A stretch of DNA of 64,000 bases from contig NW_023501046.1 in the NCBI RefSeq assembly GCF_014066305.1, forward strand, positions 476,001-540,000, given 5' to 3'. This DNA is from Letharia columbiana. Its lineage: Eukaryota; Ascomycota; Lecanoromycetes; Lecanorales; Parmeliaceae. Below are positions 1 through 11,145 of the stretch, in pieces. Position numbers and translations under genes: made by a program. How positions within the stretch are numbered: the stretch's first letter is position 1; every line of letters starts with the position of its first letter. A model generated the notes under the pieces. It was not told the DNA's origin and did no database searches. It saw only the letters and a program-made list of their open reading frames with translations.

Positions 1-189
1 TCAAGGACTATCCTCGTTTACATCAACATTCCCACACTGTGATCGATCTGGGAAACGAGCTTGCAATTGTACTTAGCTACACTAGAGACAGATAGACATG
101 CATGCAATGCTTTGACCAAAAGGATTTCCCTCAAGCAACCCTTGTCCACCTTTGCCATGCGAGTGTTCGTCGATTGCCTCTGTTACACC

Positions 190-2136
190 TTACGAATCCA
201 ATATCTCCACATTGCTATGAACAAGCTGTGCCTCTAACCCAATCTTCTGACGTTTGACGTCTCCACCTGCATCAGAAGCCACGTTTGTGACATCGCCCAA
301 TGCTGAACGCGGCCCGCTGTTCTCTACCGGTCTCTTCATCTGGGGTGGCTTGTACGAGCCTCGATTCTGCAACGGGCTTGGGGCTCCCATCGGCATACCA
401 ACCCGCCTCATCTTATCTGACTGTGGATTTACAAAGTTGGCACGAGGCACTGCTGGTTGTGGCGGTGCCCCAATAGCTTCCCTGCCGACAGGCTTGGATT
501 TTGTGTGATCAACTCCCGCGGTCTTTCGAATACTCGGGCTCTCTAAATGGGGATTGAAGGCTGGAGCCTTTAATGGCAGACCGGGTCCATTCTGAAGAGA
601 TTCGGCGGCTCTCGCTGTGAAAAAGCCGACAGGTGGGTCGTGTTCTGATGTGCTCGATGAATCGAGACTCGGCATTTCATTTGGAAGGACCTTATCTTGG
701 GCCCGTACGCTTTGGGGTAAGCGTGGCGCAGGTAGTTGCTGTCCCGATATTGATGGTTTGACTTGTGGTGGAGGAGCAGGAACATGTTGTGGCTTTGTTC
801 CCTGGCCTGGGTTCTGCGGACCTTCAACCACATTCATTGGGAGTACCGGATTGTTTGATCCAAGATTAATAGGTGTTTGGGGAGCTGCAATATGATCGGA
901 CGTCATGGAATGATTGCGGGTGAGTGGCGACTTAAGTCTTTGCATGCCGTTGTAATCCGGTGCACGCGTGGATGAAACACTTGCTTTACCCGGAAGACTG
1001 TTCCTGCGTCGGAAATGGTCCGAAGAAACAGAGGGATCTAGCCTCACTTCATCCGGATGATCACCTTGAGAGACACTGAAGTCTGCTTCGTCGAAATCAT
1101 CACCTGCGCCGCCAGTCAGCGCTTGCTATTAAAGGAGCTGGTCAATGTCTTACTGCCAAATTCGTCTTCAGGGTCTCCATTGAGAGCTGTAGAGTGATTT
1201 AGCAATGGCTCAAACGCAATATTGAGACAAGCCTGACCAACCTGTAGCTTGCGTGTCTTCTCTCTCTGTAGGCCATTCCCTCTTCAAAGTAGGAAGACTG
1301 GGCTGCCGGGAAAGAGCATCAGCTGCGGACTCCCTCCTGACCGGAGCGAAATCGGGATGCCTGTGCAGATTTTCGGGGTCCCATTTGGTCTTATAACTAC
1401 GTTCAGTGAACGGTGGCAGCAACGGACTGGTCCACTTACTGGGGCGATCTTGAGTTTCGTAACCTTCGCTACGTAGTCTTTGTCATAGACACAGTTGCCA
1501 AGTAGGTTGCCAAAGTTGCGTAAGGCTCTCTTCAATCCATCAGTCGTCCCCTCCTTCTTTGCTTTCTCAAAAGCTGCGGCTTTGCCTTTACAATTTTCGA
1601 TATGCCCGTACCCAATGTCCTGGTACAGTTCAGTATATGTGAATGCGATCGCTTTCGTTCGGGAGACTTTACCTCGTGGAATGTACCATCTCGAAGTGTC
1701 ACTCTGACAACGACTGATAGACCAAGGCTGACTTTCCCAGTGCTCTGACTTTCGTCGACCTAGCCTACACTTAGATCCTCGTTGAAGTTGCACACCCGAA
1801 TCTCGCTTACGAAGTCGATCTGCACATTCTGGATTCCACTCGACCATCCGTTGAAGCCAAAAACCTCATTTGCAAGATTGATGCATTTGTCTGCCGACAA
1901 GTAGTGGACCTTGCCTCCCCCAGCACCTGGTCTTGATGATATGTATTCCGGTCCCAACTGCTTCTCCAGACGACTCGATAACGTGGCGATATCTTGCGCA
2001 GTGTATTCACTGACATGAGGCTTCACCTCCTCATATGGGTTGACCGATGTAGCAGCAGGCTTGTGCTGTTCGCCTTGTCTGGCGCATGTCAGCGCATGTT
2101 TAGCTATTGATTGAGATAGATCACTGACCCTGGCAT
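190..2136 (-). CDS. rad52: Rad52 recombination mediator, seven-exon gene
   Basis: Nuclear homologous-recombination protein that anneals single strands and loads Rad51. Exons on the minus strand: 2136-2129, 2078-1811, 1759-1673, 1619-1440, 1389-1242, 1186-1154 and 1103-190, giving 545 aa, close to the usual fungal length. The N-terminal half shows the conserved Rad52 core: [45 protein letters not shown], then [10 protein letters not shown]. The C-terminal half is low-complexity and Pro/Ser-rich, as expected of the Rad51/RPA-binding part, and ends near a basic KRQK. Introns are 50-55 nt and each junction restores a conserved motif, for example [12 protein letters not shown] across the fifth intron. 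The start is the ATG of an 8-nt first exon (MPG...), chosen because no ATG precedes the core in the second exon. That tiny exon is the least certain part. Confidence 0.93.
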
Positions 2137-2616
2137 TCTGATTTCACGTAAGGCTTGAGCATAGCAATGATCATCTAAGGAAGAATTGGCCTAATGGTGT
2201 TTTGATGTCGAGCTGGGACGAGGTGGGTCGCGACTGCCAAGACTGGCGGCGCGTCGCCGAAAATGCCAAGTCACATGTCTGATCTGCCATGAAAAAAATG
2301 AAAACTTGCACAAGAGCAGGTAGGCAGGTAGGTAGGAGTGCTGCAAAAGTCGACAATACCAACGAAGATCATTGTCCACAGAATATATTTGGACTGCTTT
2401 CTATGCATCGATTATCGAATAACAATGGCCTGATGGCCATGAATATGTAAATCTTGAAAGAAAGCAGGAACCACTACTGGGTTTTCCTTCATGGCTCAAC
2501 CCTAGTCGCCATAGGATGTCCCAGACGCCTTGCAATGATAGCCATAATCCCTATGCTCCACCCTTTCATATGCGTTTATCATGATTCGTGAGACCCGTTG
2601 ACGAGACAACGAGACG
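2137..2616. other. Intergenic, promoter side of rad52 and 3' side of the UBX gene
   Basis: 480 bp between two minus-strand genes. I see no ORF with family resemblance, no tRNA-like fold and no repeat. It should hold the rad52 promoter and the UBX-gene terminator, but I can point to no specific motif. Confidence 0.5.
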
Positions 2617-3689
2617 TCACTTGACAATCAACGAAGCACTCGGTACCAATCCGAGCTCTTTCAAAGAGGCTCCGAAATCTACTGCGTCGAACACTTTCTT
2701 TGGAAAATTTTGAACGAAGCTTCCAACTTCAAGACCCGAGTCTTGCGTTACAGCTGAGGCGACTTCGAAGAGAGTGGTGTCGACAGGGAAGGCTTTTTGA
2801 ATGTTGCCCGTCGGGAGCTGTAACCGTAGGCGTGTTTCGGTGTATGCTGATGCAGGCTTCGATGCTACAGGGCCGGAAGTTGTAGGGAAGGGGGCGGCGG
2901 CTTTCGGGGCTGCTGGTGGCGCTCGTCCCTCACGTTCCGCTTTTTCCTTCTCTGTCCTCAATCGTCGCTCTTCTTTGTCTGCTGCAATTTTCGCTTTGAT
3001 TCTCTCCTTGGCGGCTATCTCATCTTGCTTCTCCTTGCGCTTCGCGGCAGCATCCTTGAGCTGCTCCTTCTTCTTCAGATCTTCCTTAATATCTTGTGTC
3101 TCTTTGGTGCTCTTCCGACGGATCTCCTATGACCCAGAGTCAGCTTGCTTAGGCATTGCAGGTTCCAGCAGGGTCTTACCTCATTCTTCTTCTTGTCCAA
3201 TTGATCCTGCTCCGATGTGCCAGACCGTTTCTCGGCAAGTTTCCTTCTCAGCTCTTCAAGCTTTGCCTTTTTCTCCTCCTCGGTGAGAGGCGCGATTTCC
3301 TCGGTGGATTCGGAAAAGTCAACGTGGCCGGTCTTGGTAGCGTGGAATTCCGCTTGTGCATGGCTTCTAAGCTTTCTGCCACAATCACCGCACACGAGCG
3401 ACTTGGCTTCCTCGCCCGGCTTCAAGTCTGCTGGCACTGTGTTGGGATCCGTCTCGGCCCTGGCGTCTGCTGCTTTGATTTCGTCGAGCGACTTCCCTTC
3501 CACCTCTTCGAGCCACCCCACTGCTGCTGTTACTGGTCGACATGTCAATGTCTTATCACGACGGGGGATCTCGTAGACCACTTCAGCTGCGAATGGTGAC
3601 TTACAATCGCCTTTCTTCTGCATGGCCAGCTCAGCTCTTGGTTGGTCGAAGCCCATTTCAAGAAGAGTGTTAAGATCGGTAGATGCCAT
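2617..3689 (-). CDS. UBA-UBX domain protein, p97/Cdc48 cofactor (SAKS1/UBXN1-like)
   Basis: Likely ubiquitin adaptor of the Cdc48/p97 segregase. Exons on the minus strand: 3689-3605, 3532-3180 and 3126-2617, giving 315 aa. Residues 3-45 form a UBA domain (LLEMGF, with AVGWLEE restored across the 72-nt first intron). At about residues 76-96 a CGDC...H...H pattern suggests a small C2H2-type finger. Residues about 108-210 are a long Lys/Glu-rich coiled coil. Residues about 238-315 are the UBX fold (RLRLQLPTG...FEVASAV...LKELGLVPSASLIVK). The p97-binding loop reads F-P-K rather than the usual F-P-R. The start is the first ATG, directly before the UBA domain. Domain order follows SAKS1; exact orthology is inferred. 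Confidence 0.9.
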
Positions 3690-4120
3690 TTGTTTTGGTA
3701 ACCGGCCTAAGGATGAAGGGAAGTTGTTGGAAAGCTTGGATTCAGCTGTAGGTAGTTAAAAGCAGTTCGAAGGACTGGTACAATAGGGACAGTGTCAAAT
3801 AAAATGTGTTGTTGATTTCTCAAGCATGTTCGACATTTTGAAGCACCAGAAACCGCGAACGTCAGCCGAGAGCCGGCGCCTAGAGTAGTCCTTTGGCCAA
3901 GACAGGGTCCTCTCTCCAGTCTCTCCAGCCTCTTAACATCATATGTAGCCTACACTACTCCGTACTCAGTAGTATTCACCAAAGTGCTGAATTGTTATCA
4001 ATCTCATAAAGTAGAGCTTGTTGGAGAGTGTCATATCAATCTCGATCCACGTCATCCAAGTACATCACCAAACTCTTGCATAGCGACCGACACAAAGATA
4101 TAAATCCCCGAGTCGTTATC
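3690..4120. promoter_or_regulatory. Divergent promoter between the UBX gene and the VAP gene
   Basis: 431 bp between start codons on opposite strands, so both promoters must lie here. A TATA-like tataaat occurs at 4099-4105, about 20 nt before the VAP start codon, which is close for a true TATA box. I see no other motif I can name. Confidence 0.5.
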
Positions 4121-5341
4121 ATGTCGGTCACGCTCGATCCCCCCGAGCTTGGTTTTCGCCGTACGTTCTCGGTATCGCAGATCTGCCCCTGTAGCTAATC
4201 AAATTGGTTCAGGTCCTTTCACACATGAAGTTACGCAGCTTCTACGCCTCAGCAATCCGAGCAAGGATCCGATAGCGTTCAAGGCAAGCTCTTCTATCGT
4301 GTCTGGCTTGTGCCACAGCGGCATGGACTGATTGGAACATATCGCAGGTTAAAACTACAGCTCCTAAACAGTAAGCATTGATACCGGACCGTGTTGGTAA
4401 GTTTACTGAGGAGCGGCCAGGTATTGTGTTCGGCCCAATTCAGGACGCATTGAAGTCGGCAGCGAGGTTGAGGTGCAAGGTAAGCGACATCAACGGAAAA
4501 GACCATAAGGAATTCGGCTTCTGAATAAATGCAGTTCTCCTCCAGGCGATGAGAGAAGATCCTCCACCTGATGCTAGATGCCGCGACAAATTCTTGGTCC
4601 AGTCTGTCGCAATCACGCCAGAGAGAGACTTGGGCAGTGTGACAGCCATTGTTAGTCAGGATCTTCTATACCGTGCAAGGACATTTGCTGAGAACCCAAC
4701 AGTGGCAGAATGTGGAGAAGATTTCAAAGGGTTCCATTGAGGAGAGGAAGATTCGTGTAGTCTTCTTGCCCGCTGATGGCACGGCGTCTACCCCACAGCA
4801 CAACAATGTCAATGGAATAGTAAGGAGTCGAACCCGTTCACACCCCTTTTCGCAAACACTGATTACACCTCAGCATCTCGGCAACGAAGCACCCCCAGCC
4901 TACGGTTCCCCAGCTCCTTCATATGGCTCTCCAGCTCCGGAAGCCGTCACCCCAGGCACCCGCTCTGCAAATGCTGCTGACTCGCATTCGTTCAACGACA
5001 GCAAGACCATGACCGAGTCTGCCAGCAATGCAGCAGCGTCAGCGCAATCTACTGTTGGCGCTGCGGCTTCCAGCGTGGCCAACGCAGTACCCATGTCTGG
5101 CGATGACGTGCGAGCGCAACTTGCTCAAGCGAAAGCTACTATTGCGAGGATGACACAACAGTCCGAAGAGCAAGGTCTAAGGCAGAGGAAGACGGATGCG
5201 GTAAACCAAGACTCTCGAGAGCGTATCGCGACCGGCACGACCGGTATGGGAGTTCAACAGCAACCAGCAGATGGCGTGCCTGTACAGATCGTTGCGGCTC
5301 TGTGCTTGTTGAGCTTCCTTTTAGCTTATTTCCTTTTCTAG
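4121..5341 (+). CDS. scs2: VAP/Scs2-type ER membrane contact-site protein
   Basis: Tail-anchored ER protein whose MSP domain binds FFAT motifs of lipid-transfer proteins at membrane contact sites. Exons: 4121-4160, 4213-4283, 4348-4370, 4421-4479, 4535-4650, 4703-4819 and 4874-5341, giving 297 aa. The MSP domain (residues 1 to about 125) shows LDPPELGFR, LRLSNPSKDPIAFK, VKTTAPKQYCVRPNSGRIE, DPPPDARCRDKFLVQS and ERKIRVVFLPADG. An Ala/Ser/Pro-rich linker, a short coiled coil (about 205-235) and a C-terminal hydrophobic anchor (IVAALCLLSFLLAYFLF) follow. The second intron (4284-4347) has a GC donor, AAG|GCAAGC. A GT donor 18 nt further on would insert ASSSI-like residues in a conserved strand, so GC-AG is preferred. 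The last intron is a multiple of three and could be retained. Confidence 0.92.
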
Positions 5342-5745
5342 TGGGTAAGAGTCTGAACAGCGATGGCGCAGATGTCCGATAGAGCGGTTTTGTTGGGGAT
5401 TCCTGTCTGTGCGCTATGCGAGCCGAATGTGCGGAAGCTCAGAACCGGACTTGTTTTGTTCTGGAGTTCTTCATCAGATATTGCTACATGACGCGTCATG
5501 AAGAAGCGAAGGTCTTACAGATGGTGAGCCAGGACAGGATTGAGTGCGCGGCAAGTTCAGTCAAGGCAAGCAAAGGCAAAGGATGGTTTGGAAGGGATTA
5601 GTCGGCTTTGCTATCCAATACATCATGTCAACCTGTAACTCGAGAATGTAGCAATGGTCCCAGTCAGAAGTCCATGCTTGAAGCTAATAATGGTCATGAT
5701 CATTTCATGTCGCTATTCCTGCATGCTGATCCAAAGCTTCGTAGG
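5342..5745. other. Convergent intergenic region
   Basis: 404 bp between the 3' ends of the VAP gene (+) and the desaturase gene (-). Short ORFs here have no family resemblance. It presumably holds both 3' UTRs and terminators; I see nothing else in it. Confidence 0.5.
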
Positions 5746-6990
5746 TCATTTGACCCCTGGGATTCCAGCTCCCTTCCGCTCATTAGATCCCAACTCGTCT
5801 TCTCTCCAGCCGCCAACCTTCCTGCCCCCTTCATTCCTCTTTACCCTGCACCACAAGCCCACCTCCTTGTCCCAAATGAAGTGCCAAATCACCCATGTCC
5901 AACTTTTGTGATGCGGCAGTCCCGCATAATAGTCCTTGGCCATCTCGTGCAATGCCGGCAAACGTGTCCAGGGTATCGCTGGGAAATCGTGGTGCTCGTT
6001 GTGCAAACCCACGTTGTAGGTAAGCATGTTCAATGGTCCGTAATACGAGAAGGTCTCTGGAACAGGCACGAGGTCGTTGGCTTCTTTTGCGCTTTTAGGT
6101 TGTGGGTCGAACACATAATGCTCGGCGATGAAATGGCCTGCACAAGGATGCAACGAGCCGGCCAAAAAAGAGCTCATGATCAAGTATGCCAAGGCTCGGC
6201 CACCTGCGTACCGCAAGAGAAGGTAATCGAAGGATAATTGAGCGACGATGTTGAAGAGGTGGATCCGGGTCAATGGTAAGTGGTAGACCATCATCGGACG
6301 TAATGCGTAGAAGAGAATTTGGAAGGTGCAAAAAAAGGCCTTCCCCAGAACGGAGTCAAGGAAGAAGGCCTCTAGGGATGTAGGTAGGTCGGTGTCCAGG
6401 CCATCGACGCCTAGGGATTTGTGGTGAGTTAGATGATAGGGCTATCATCCTGTCAGCTTTGCAATCGAGCGGCCTGACATTAATTGAGTTACTTACTCTG
6501 AAAGCCGCACTATAAGGGACTCCGATGGGAAGGTTCGCAAAGACAGCAAACAATCTGTTTGCCAAGGGGGCTTTGAAAGCCAGGTTATGAGAGATTTCAT
6601 GGATGGCTAGGAAGAGGTTTTGATTTGCTGTTGCACCAATGACGTAGACTGCGAGGACATATTTCAGAGAAAGGACTGGGGTGTTACGCAGGTATACAGC
6701 ACATGTGATTTGCAATGCGACGACGGCGAGCACGAAGTATTTAGTCAGAGGTTCTGGCCCGCAGAGCTTGATTACCTGTAAACTGAAGCATTAGCCGGGG
6801 TAGCAGCCAGGAACGCTCGAATTGAAATTGGTACTCCTGGATGTGCTTTAATGATTGCTTGTCTCCGTGTCCTATGTGGTTCCTCTGTATATGACCAAAA
6901 GAATCGGTCGCCATCATAGCTTGCTGCTGCTTGCTTGGGGAGGTCAAGCCGTGAGGAAGCCTGCACTGTGGTCGTCAATGTAGAAGGCAT
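5746..6990 (-). CDS. Sphingolipid delta-4 desaturase
   Basis: ER enzyme that introduces the delta-4 double bond into the long-chain base of dihydroceramide, used in fungal glucosylceramide synthesis. Exons on the minus strand: 6990-6835, 6775-6497 and 6441-5746, giving 376 aa. The N-terminus has the family signature FFWSYTEEPHRTRR...IIKAHP. The three di-iron histidine boxes are present at about residues 111-115 (HEISH), 148-152 (HLTHH, created by the second splice junction) and 292-296 (HNEHH). Hydrophobic stretches around residues 63-105 and 180-235 fit the membrane-spanning desaturase fold. Introns are 59 and 55 nt with GT donors. The first ATG of the frame is used as start. Function follows from the DEGS/DES1 family; regiospecificity is inferred, not shown. 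Confidence 0.93.
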
Positions 6991-7547
6991 AATCTTAGGA
7001 AATATGGTTGACGCAGGTTCACTTGACTGTTAGCATGTCAAGACTACCTTTCTTACTTCGTGAACATTGGTCTGGTCTAGCCTACCTTCGGTAAGATAGG
7101 CTAAGGTAGTACAGGAAGATTTACAGACTAGTGCGTTTCGGCTTTCATCCAGAATACGGCTAAAGTAGATATGGTGATAATATGCTCACTTATCACGCCC
7201 ATGTTCTATGATCAAGAGTCCTCGGTCAAAACGGGGATCCTCACTTTTAAGCTCGAAAACTGGATCGACGACCGAGACTTATAATTTGGTATGGTCTAAA
7301 CGGCAATAAGGACCTTGTTGACTCGCAATCTAAGGCCGGAAACTGGTCTGACTTCAATGTTTCATATATACACAATGAAGCACATACAATGGGTTGCCTC
7401 AATGTGCCTACTCTTCTATAGCCGAATGCCTTTGCGCCTCTTTGTTTCCGTATATGTGGAATTGGATCTGATTCGAAATTCGCAGTCAGTACTGCCTATT
7501 GGAGGGGGTTCATCGAGGCTGAAAGCTTGCTTCGAAAGTACAGACTC
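6991..7547. other. Intergenic, desaturase promoter
   Basis: 557 bp between two minus-strand genes. It should contain the desaturase promoter. The only structure I see is the stem-loop at 7078-7103. ORFs overlapping its left part on the plus strand show no family resemblance. Confidence 0.5.
7078..7103. promoter_or_regulatory. Stem-loop (inverted repeat) upstream of the desaturase gene
   Basis: A 26-nt inverted repeat with outer arms TAGCCTA and TAGGCTA, extended inward to eleven positions with one mismatch and a four-base CGGT loop. It lies 88 bp or more upstream of the desaturase start codon. It could be a palindromic transcription-factor site or an RNA hairpin in a leader; function is unknown. 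Confidence 0.45.
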
Positions 7548-9173
7548 TCAAGACGCAGTATCTGGTCCGAAAGAGGAAACACGGACTCCGAATATACGTA
7601 CGAAGATTATGACGTCCTCTGCAATCGTTCCTGAAATAGGTCAGGTTGTGTCCCTTTGTTTGATGAGTGCACTCTACTTGCCCAAAGATCCAATGAGCCA
7701 AGGCATGTTCGTAAGGAGATACTCCTTTTCAAGCGAATGGAAAAGTATCTAACACCATAAGCATGAACCCAAAGGATAGTGGCTTCATCAAACATACGCC
7801 GCCACCATAACTAAAGGATCTAAGTCAGCAATCTTCGTTGATGGCGCTTCTTGAACAATGTCACGAGCAATAGAGCATTCCATGTCATGTCATGCCCGAC
7901 GATACACATAATGCGAGACGTAGTGTTGAGAGACGACTATGACTTACGATAGATTGCCCAACAGAGATAAGACAAAGAAAAGGATCGAGAGTCCTGCAAT
8001 GGTTATTAGCCAAGATGAGACTCTTGAAAAACATGCGAAGGATATGGCCACCTTCGCAGGATTTTTCGCGAGAATTCTTTATGATTTGTGGAATTCTCGC
8101 ACTGCGCAGGATTAGCATTGCGGATAGACATTTTGGATAAAATGTTAGTGCTTGTAAGGAACTTACCCGAGGTACAGTAGCTATCCATATCAGCAGAGAA
8201 CATGTGTAGAAGCCACGGAGAATAAGGACAATCGTACCGCTGATAGGTAGCCTAAGATCTGTGCAGGCACGCTGTCATGGGTGGTATTCTCGGGATCCTC
8301 TATGGTAGGTTTCCAAAACCCAGTTGTGAAAGCAACATAAAAACCCACGGTGCCAAGAGCACACACCGCGAACACACTCAGAGAATTCTTCAGCCAAGAA
8401 CGGGCATGACCAGCGTCTTCTGGAATGACTGAAAGCGCTGCTGCCTCATCTCGTTTTTGAGACACAGAGGAGCGACGCCTCGAGCCTAGTAGACCGATAT
8501 CACTCGGTCTCCGGCTAAGCAACGGCTGGTCTGGTCTGTCTTCTATGTCTACTCGGGTGGATTGAACGCCTTTCTTGCGAGAGTTAACGTAATCGTAGTA
8601 TAAAATTTGGATGATCAAGACTGCGTCAGCAATACAGAAATATAGAGCCAAAGCCTATCAAACATGTCAGAGTCAGCGTTCTCCATTAGAATTCACGATG
8701 AATTAGAAGACAAATTTTGAAAGCGGTATCGAAGGGGAAATAAGATACCACTGCCGGAGCGTGTCTTGCGACTTAAGAAATCGTTGTCTTCGTTGAATGA
8801 AAATGAGACAGACAAAGTCATACGATTACAGTGGGCACTAGATGGGCTAGGGTTGCTCCGAGCAGATTTGCAAGATCACCGATGAACCTGAAATGATTTC
8901 GGAGTCAGCATATTGTAATGCAAATCGAGTCGTGGAACAGGTCTTAGGAGTGTTCTACTTCTGGGATAATTCTCGCCAAATTTGAATACAATACGAATCA
9001 GGAAGAGACTGCTTGGAAAAGATGACAAACCAAACAATTAAAAATGCCAGGGAAATAGCGTCTGCCGACTTGGACATGTAATTCTCAAGTAATTGTGGGA
9101 CAAGTACAAAGAGCCAGCAGGCCAAGGATACCGATCCTGAGATCCCAGAAAGGATTTCATGGGTATCAAGCAT
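7548..9173 (-). CDS. PQ-loop vacuolar amino-acid transporter (Ypq/Stm1-like)
   Basis: Seven-helix PQ-loop family protein; fungal Ypq relatives export basic amino acids from the vacuole. Exons on the minus strand: 9173-9031, 8887-8824, 8654-8238, 8180-8167, 8101-8052, 7993-7948, 7810-7798, 7748-7682 and 7630-7548, giving 298 aa. First PQ repeat: CWLFVLVPQLLENYMSKSAD; second: RIPQIIKNS...LSILFFVLSLLGNLS. A cytosolic Ser/Arg-rich loop (RRPSDIGLLGSRRRSS) separates them. LTNMPWLIGSLG and TIAEDVIIF mark the end. The 51-nt last intron (7631-7681) needs a GC donor, G|GCAAGT. The seventh exon is only 13 nt and could start 9 nt earlier. The C-terminal 17 residues after VIIF do not look conserved, and a strong GT there (gtacgt) could begin another intron, so the 3' end is uncertain. 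Confidence 0.85.
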
Positions 9174-9600
9174 TGTCCATAGAATACCCAGGCGTTGGCC
9201 TGATTACTACCTTCACGGCGCTTATGAAAAGGGAAAACTAGGTGGCAACCCTCCGGCAAAGCACGCGCACAGGGTTCTTGTTCAAGTATGTGTCGAGACA
9301 AGATGAGCAGCACAAAGAAATCAACAAATTAGAGATATCATGCAGGAGTATGCAGGTACCGCGTACGCAAAGAGAAAGTGTTTGAGCGCCTAGCGCCCAC
9401 CTAGCGCCGCAGGGCTTAGTAAGTTTGTTCAATTCTATTCTTGTATTGCCTCAATCCTTTTTAACATCGGATGCTTTCTCACCGACGAGTCTTGTCTAAA
9501 CTGTCTGTCATTATTGCTTCATGATTCAACACGTGCACTGTGTCTCTAGAATCAAGCACGTATTTCGCTCGTGCACCTTTTTCACTTTGAGTATTTCAAT
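9174..9600. promoter_or_regulatory. Divergent promoter between PQ-loop gene and Ser/Thr-rich sensor gene
   Basis: 427 bp between opposite start codons. A cluster of three GCGCC motifs lies at about 9386-9412, each preceded by AG. The same core forms the palindrome at 22,853-22,866 in the ribosomal-protein promoter. The shared motif could be a regulatory site; this is a weak inference. Confidence 0.4.
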
Positions 9601-10449
9601 ATGTTTTATCTAAGTGTATTCGCCCTCTTCATTCTCTCTATCAGCCTTTCTTTGGCATCAGATATCGAGAACCCTCTCCAGTATCGCCAGGATAATAATA
9701 CGACGACAACAACGTTCTCTCCGGTGGCCTCTCCCAGCTCCTCATCCAGCTCTTCGTCTATATCAGTTCCTCAATCTGTGGGTCCCCAGACCACCGACTC
9801 GACAACGAGCACGTCCTCTGACGCTGCAACTACCACCTCGCTCCAAGGTGCGGCTAAGACAAATCCAACAACCTCAACTACTCAAACACAATCGAGGCTT
9901 TCGACAGAATTGACGTCCTTTACATCCAAAGATGGGTCTTCCTACACCACGTCCTCGAGCACAACTCCAACTGGCAGCGTGACACGCAAGATTGTGATTA
10001 CAATTATCTCAACAAGCGGAAGCGTGACTTTAAGCATTACTTCTACATCTAATCAAGTAATAGCTGCGGCTTTGGCCTCAACCACATCCTCAGGAGCTCC
10101 TGGAATTGCCCAAAGCAACAGTGGATCGGGCAGCTCGGGCCTATCGTCGAGGAGTAAATCTGTGGTTGGCGGTGTTGTTGGCGGTGTCGGAGGCGCAATC
10201 TTGCTGGGAGGCCTGGCGATCGTTGTTTGGCGCGTTTGGGGCAAAAATCGACGGTCACACGGTGCTGATAACGATCTGATGGACCCACAGGCAGGGCAGG
10301 AGAAGAACAGCAGTGTCAGAGGTCACAGTCCCTTCGTAAGTCACGCTTGCAGCATAATTCACGTGGAGATGTCTGACCAATGGCTACAGCGATCTACTCT
10401 GGATCAATACCACAACCCCGGACCAGTCAATACGGCTTCCAACTTTTAG
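9601..10449 (+). CDS. Ser/Thr-rich single-pass membrane protein (Mid2/Skg6-like)
   Basis: Probable cell-surface sensor or wall-associated protein. Exons 9601-10335 and 10390-10449 give 264 aa. The 54-nt intron is a multiple of three, so retention would give 282 aa. A signal peptide covers about residues 1-19 (MFYLSVFALFILSISLSLAS). The ectodomain, about residues 25-185, is dominated by Ser and Thr, typical of heavily O-mannosylated proteins. A Gly-rich transmembrane helix (VVGGVVGGVGGAILLGGLAIVVW) lies at about residues 188-212, followed by a basic stop-transfer and a short cytosolic tail. The layout matches Mid2/Skg6-type fungal proteins, but composition alone cannot fix orthology. The open frame extends 30 nt upstream to a GTG; the first ATG is used. 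Confidence 0.8.
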   Translation: MFYLSVFALFILSISLSLASDIENPLQYRQDNNTTTTTFSPVASPSSSSSSSSISVPQSVGPQTTDSTTSTSSDAATTTSLQGAAKTNPTTSTTQTQSRLSTELTSFTSKDGSSYTTSSSTTPTGSVTRKIVITIISTSGSVTLSITSTSNQVIAAALASTTSSGAPGIAQSNSGSGSSGLSSRSKSVVGGVVGGVGGAILLGGLAIVVWRVWGKNRRSHGADNDLMDPQAGQEKNSSVRGHSPFVSHACSIIHVEMSDQWLQRSTLDQYHNPGPVNTASNF

Positions 10450-10736
10450 TGATCGAGAGTCAACCGATGTTATGAAGTCAGCATTTTAGCCACCAATGAT
10501 CAGCGGCATTGTTGGGAGTCTGTAGCATATATTGGCGTCGGAAATCATTAACGAATTCCCTTTGTCGATATCATCAGCTACATTTATTAATTCCAGTCAA
10601 AATATCGGACCATACTTATTGCCTAAATGGCTAATTGGGACCCTTTTCCTGAGATCATTCGCTTTGCTCGAGTAATACCGTAGATGACGGCATTTACCTC
10701 CTCTTCTACGTATTTAATTTACCTGGTAGATGTTAA
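10450..10736. other. Intergenic, normal composition
   Basis: 287 bp after the sensor gene with ordinary base composition, leading into the AT-rich patch. I see no gene and no clear regulatory element. Confidence 0.4.
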
Positions 10737-11145
10737 GATAATTTATATTTTGAGATATTTTATAGTTATTATTATAATTATATATAATTATTAAGTTATA
10801 GAATTTAAATTAGTAATTGAATATTTGATATGTAAATTTATGTGTATATTTAATTTAATTTAATTTATAAATATTTTTTATAGATTATTTTGTTTATTTT
10901 AATATTTATTTTAAGATTTATTTTGTTAAAAATAAATTATAAAGTAAATATTTAATTGTGATATAGTTATATTTTTTATTAAATAAAAAGTACGTATAAG
11001 AGCTACGGGACTGGACGATATTACACTAAATCGTTCCTTTCAGTTTGTCAAAACGATTTTACCTGTAAAAATGAAGAAATTGTATTATAAAGTAATATAT
11101 AAGTAAATAATAAGGATTTTATTAATATAAATATTAAAAAAAGAT
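10737..11145. repeat. Small AT-rich patch in gene-rich DNA
   Basis: About 400 bp of A+T-rich DNA, nearly devoid of C on the plus strand but still containing TpG and GpT. Only one strand is depleted, unlike the large block after 24.87 kb, where CpA and TpG are both lost. It interrupts at about 10,990-11,060 with a short stretch of normal composition (tacgggactggacg). It may be an old relic of a mutated transposon or simply AT-rich spacer. There is no ORF and no recognisable element. Confidence 0.6.

Noticed and set aside
2801..3599. Plus-strand open frames opposite the UBX gene
   Set aside because: They are shadows of the charged coiled-coil coding sequence on the other strand.
5608..6237. 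Plus-strand open frame of about 200 codons
   Set aside because: It lies antisense to the desaturase third exon, whose histidine boxes prove the minus-strand reading.
7315..7752. Plus-strand open frame of 145 codons
   Set aside because: It is antisense to the last exons of the PQ-loop gene, starts with a non-ATG codon, and resembles no family.
9601..10449. Secreted effector or GPI protein
   Set aside because: The Gly-rich helix is followed by a basic cytosolic tail, so a type I membrane protein fits better; no GPI signal is present.
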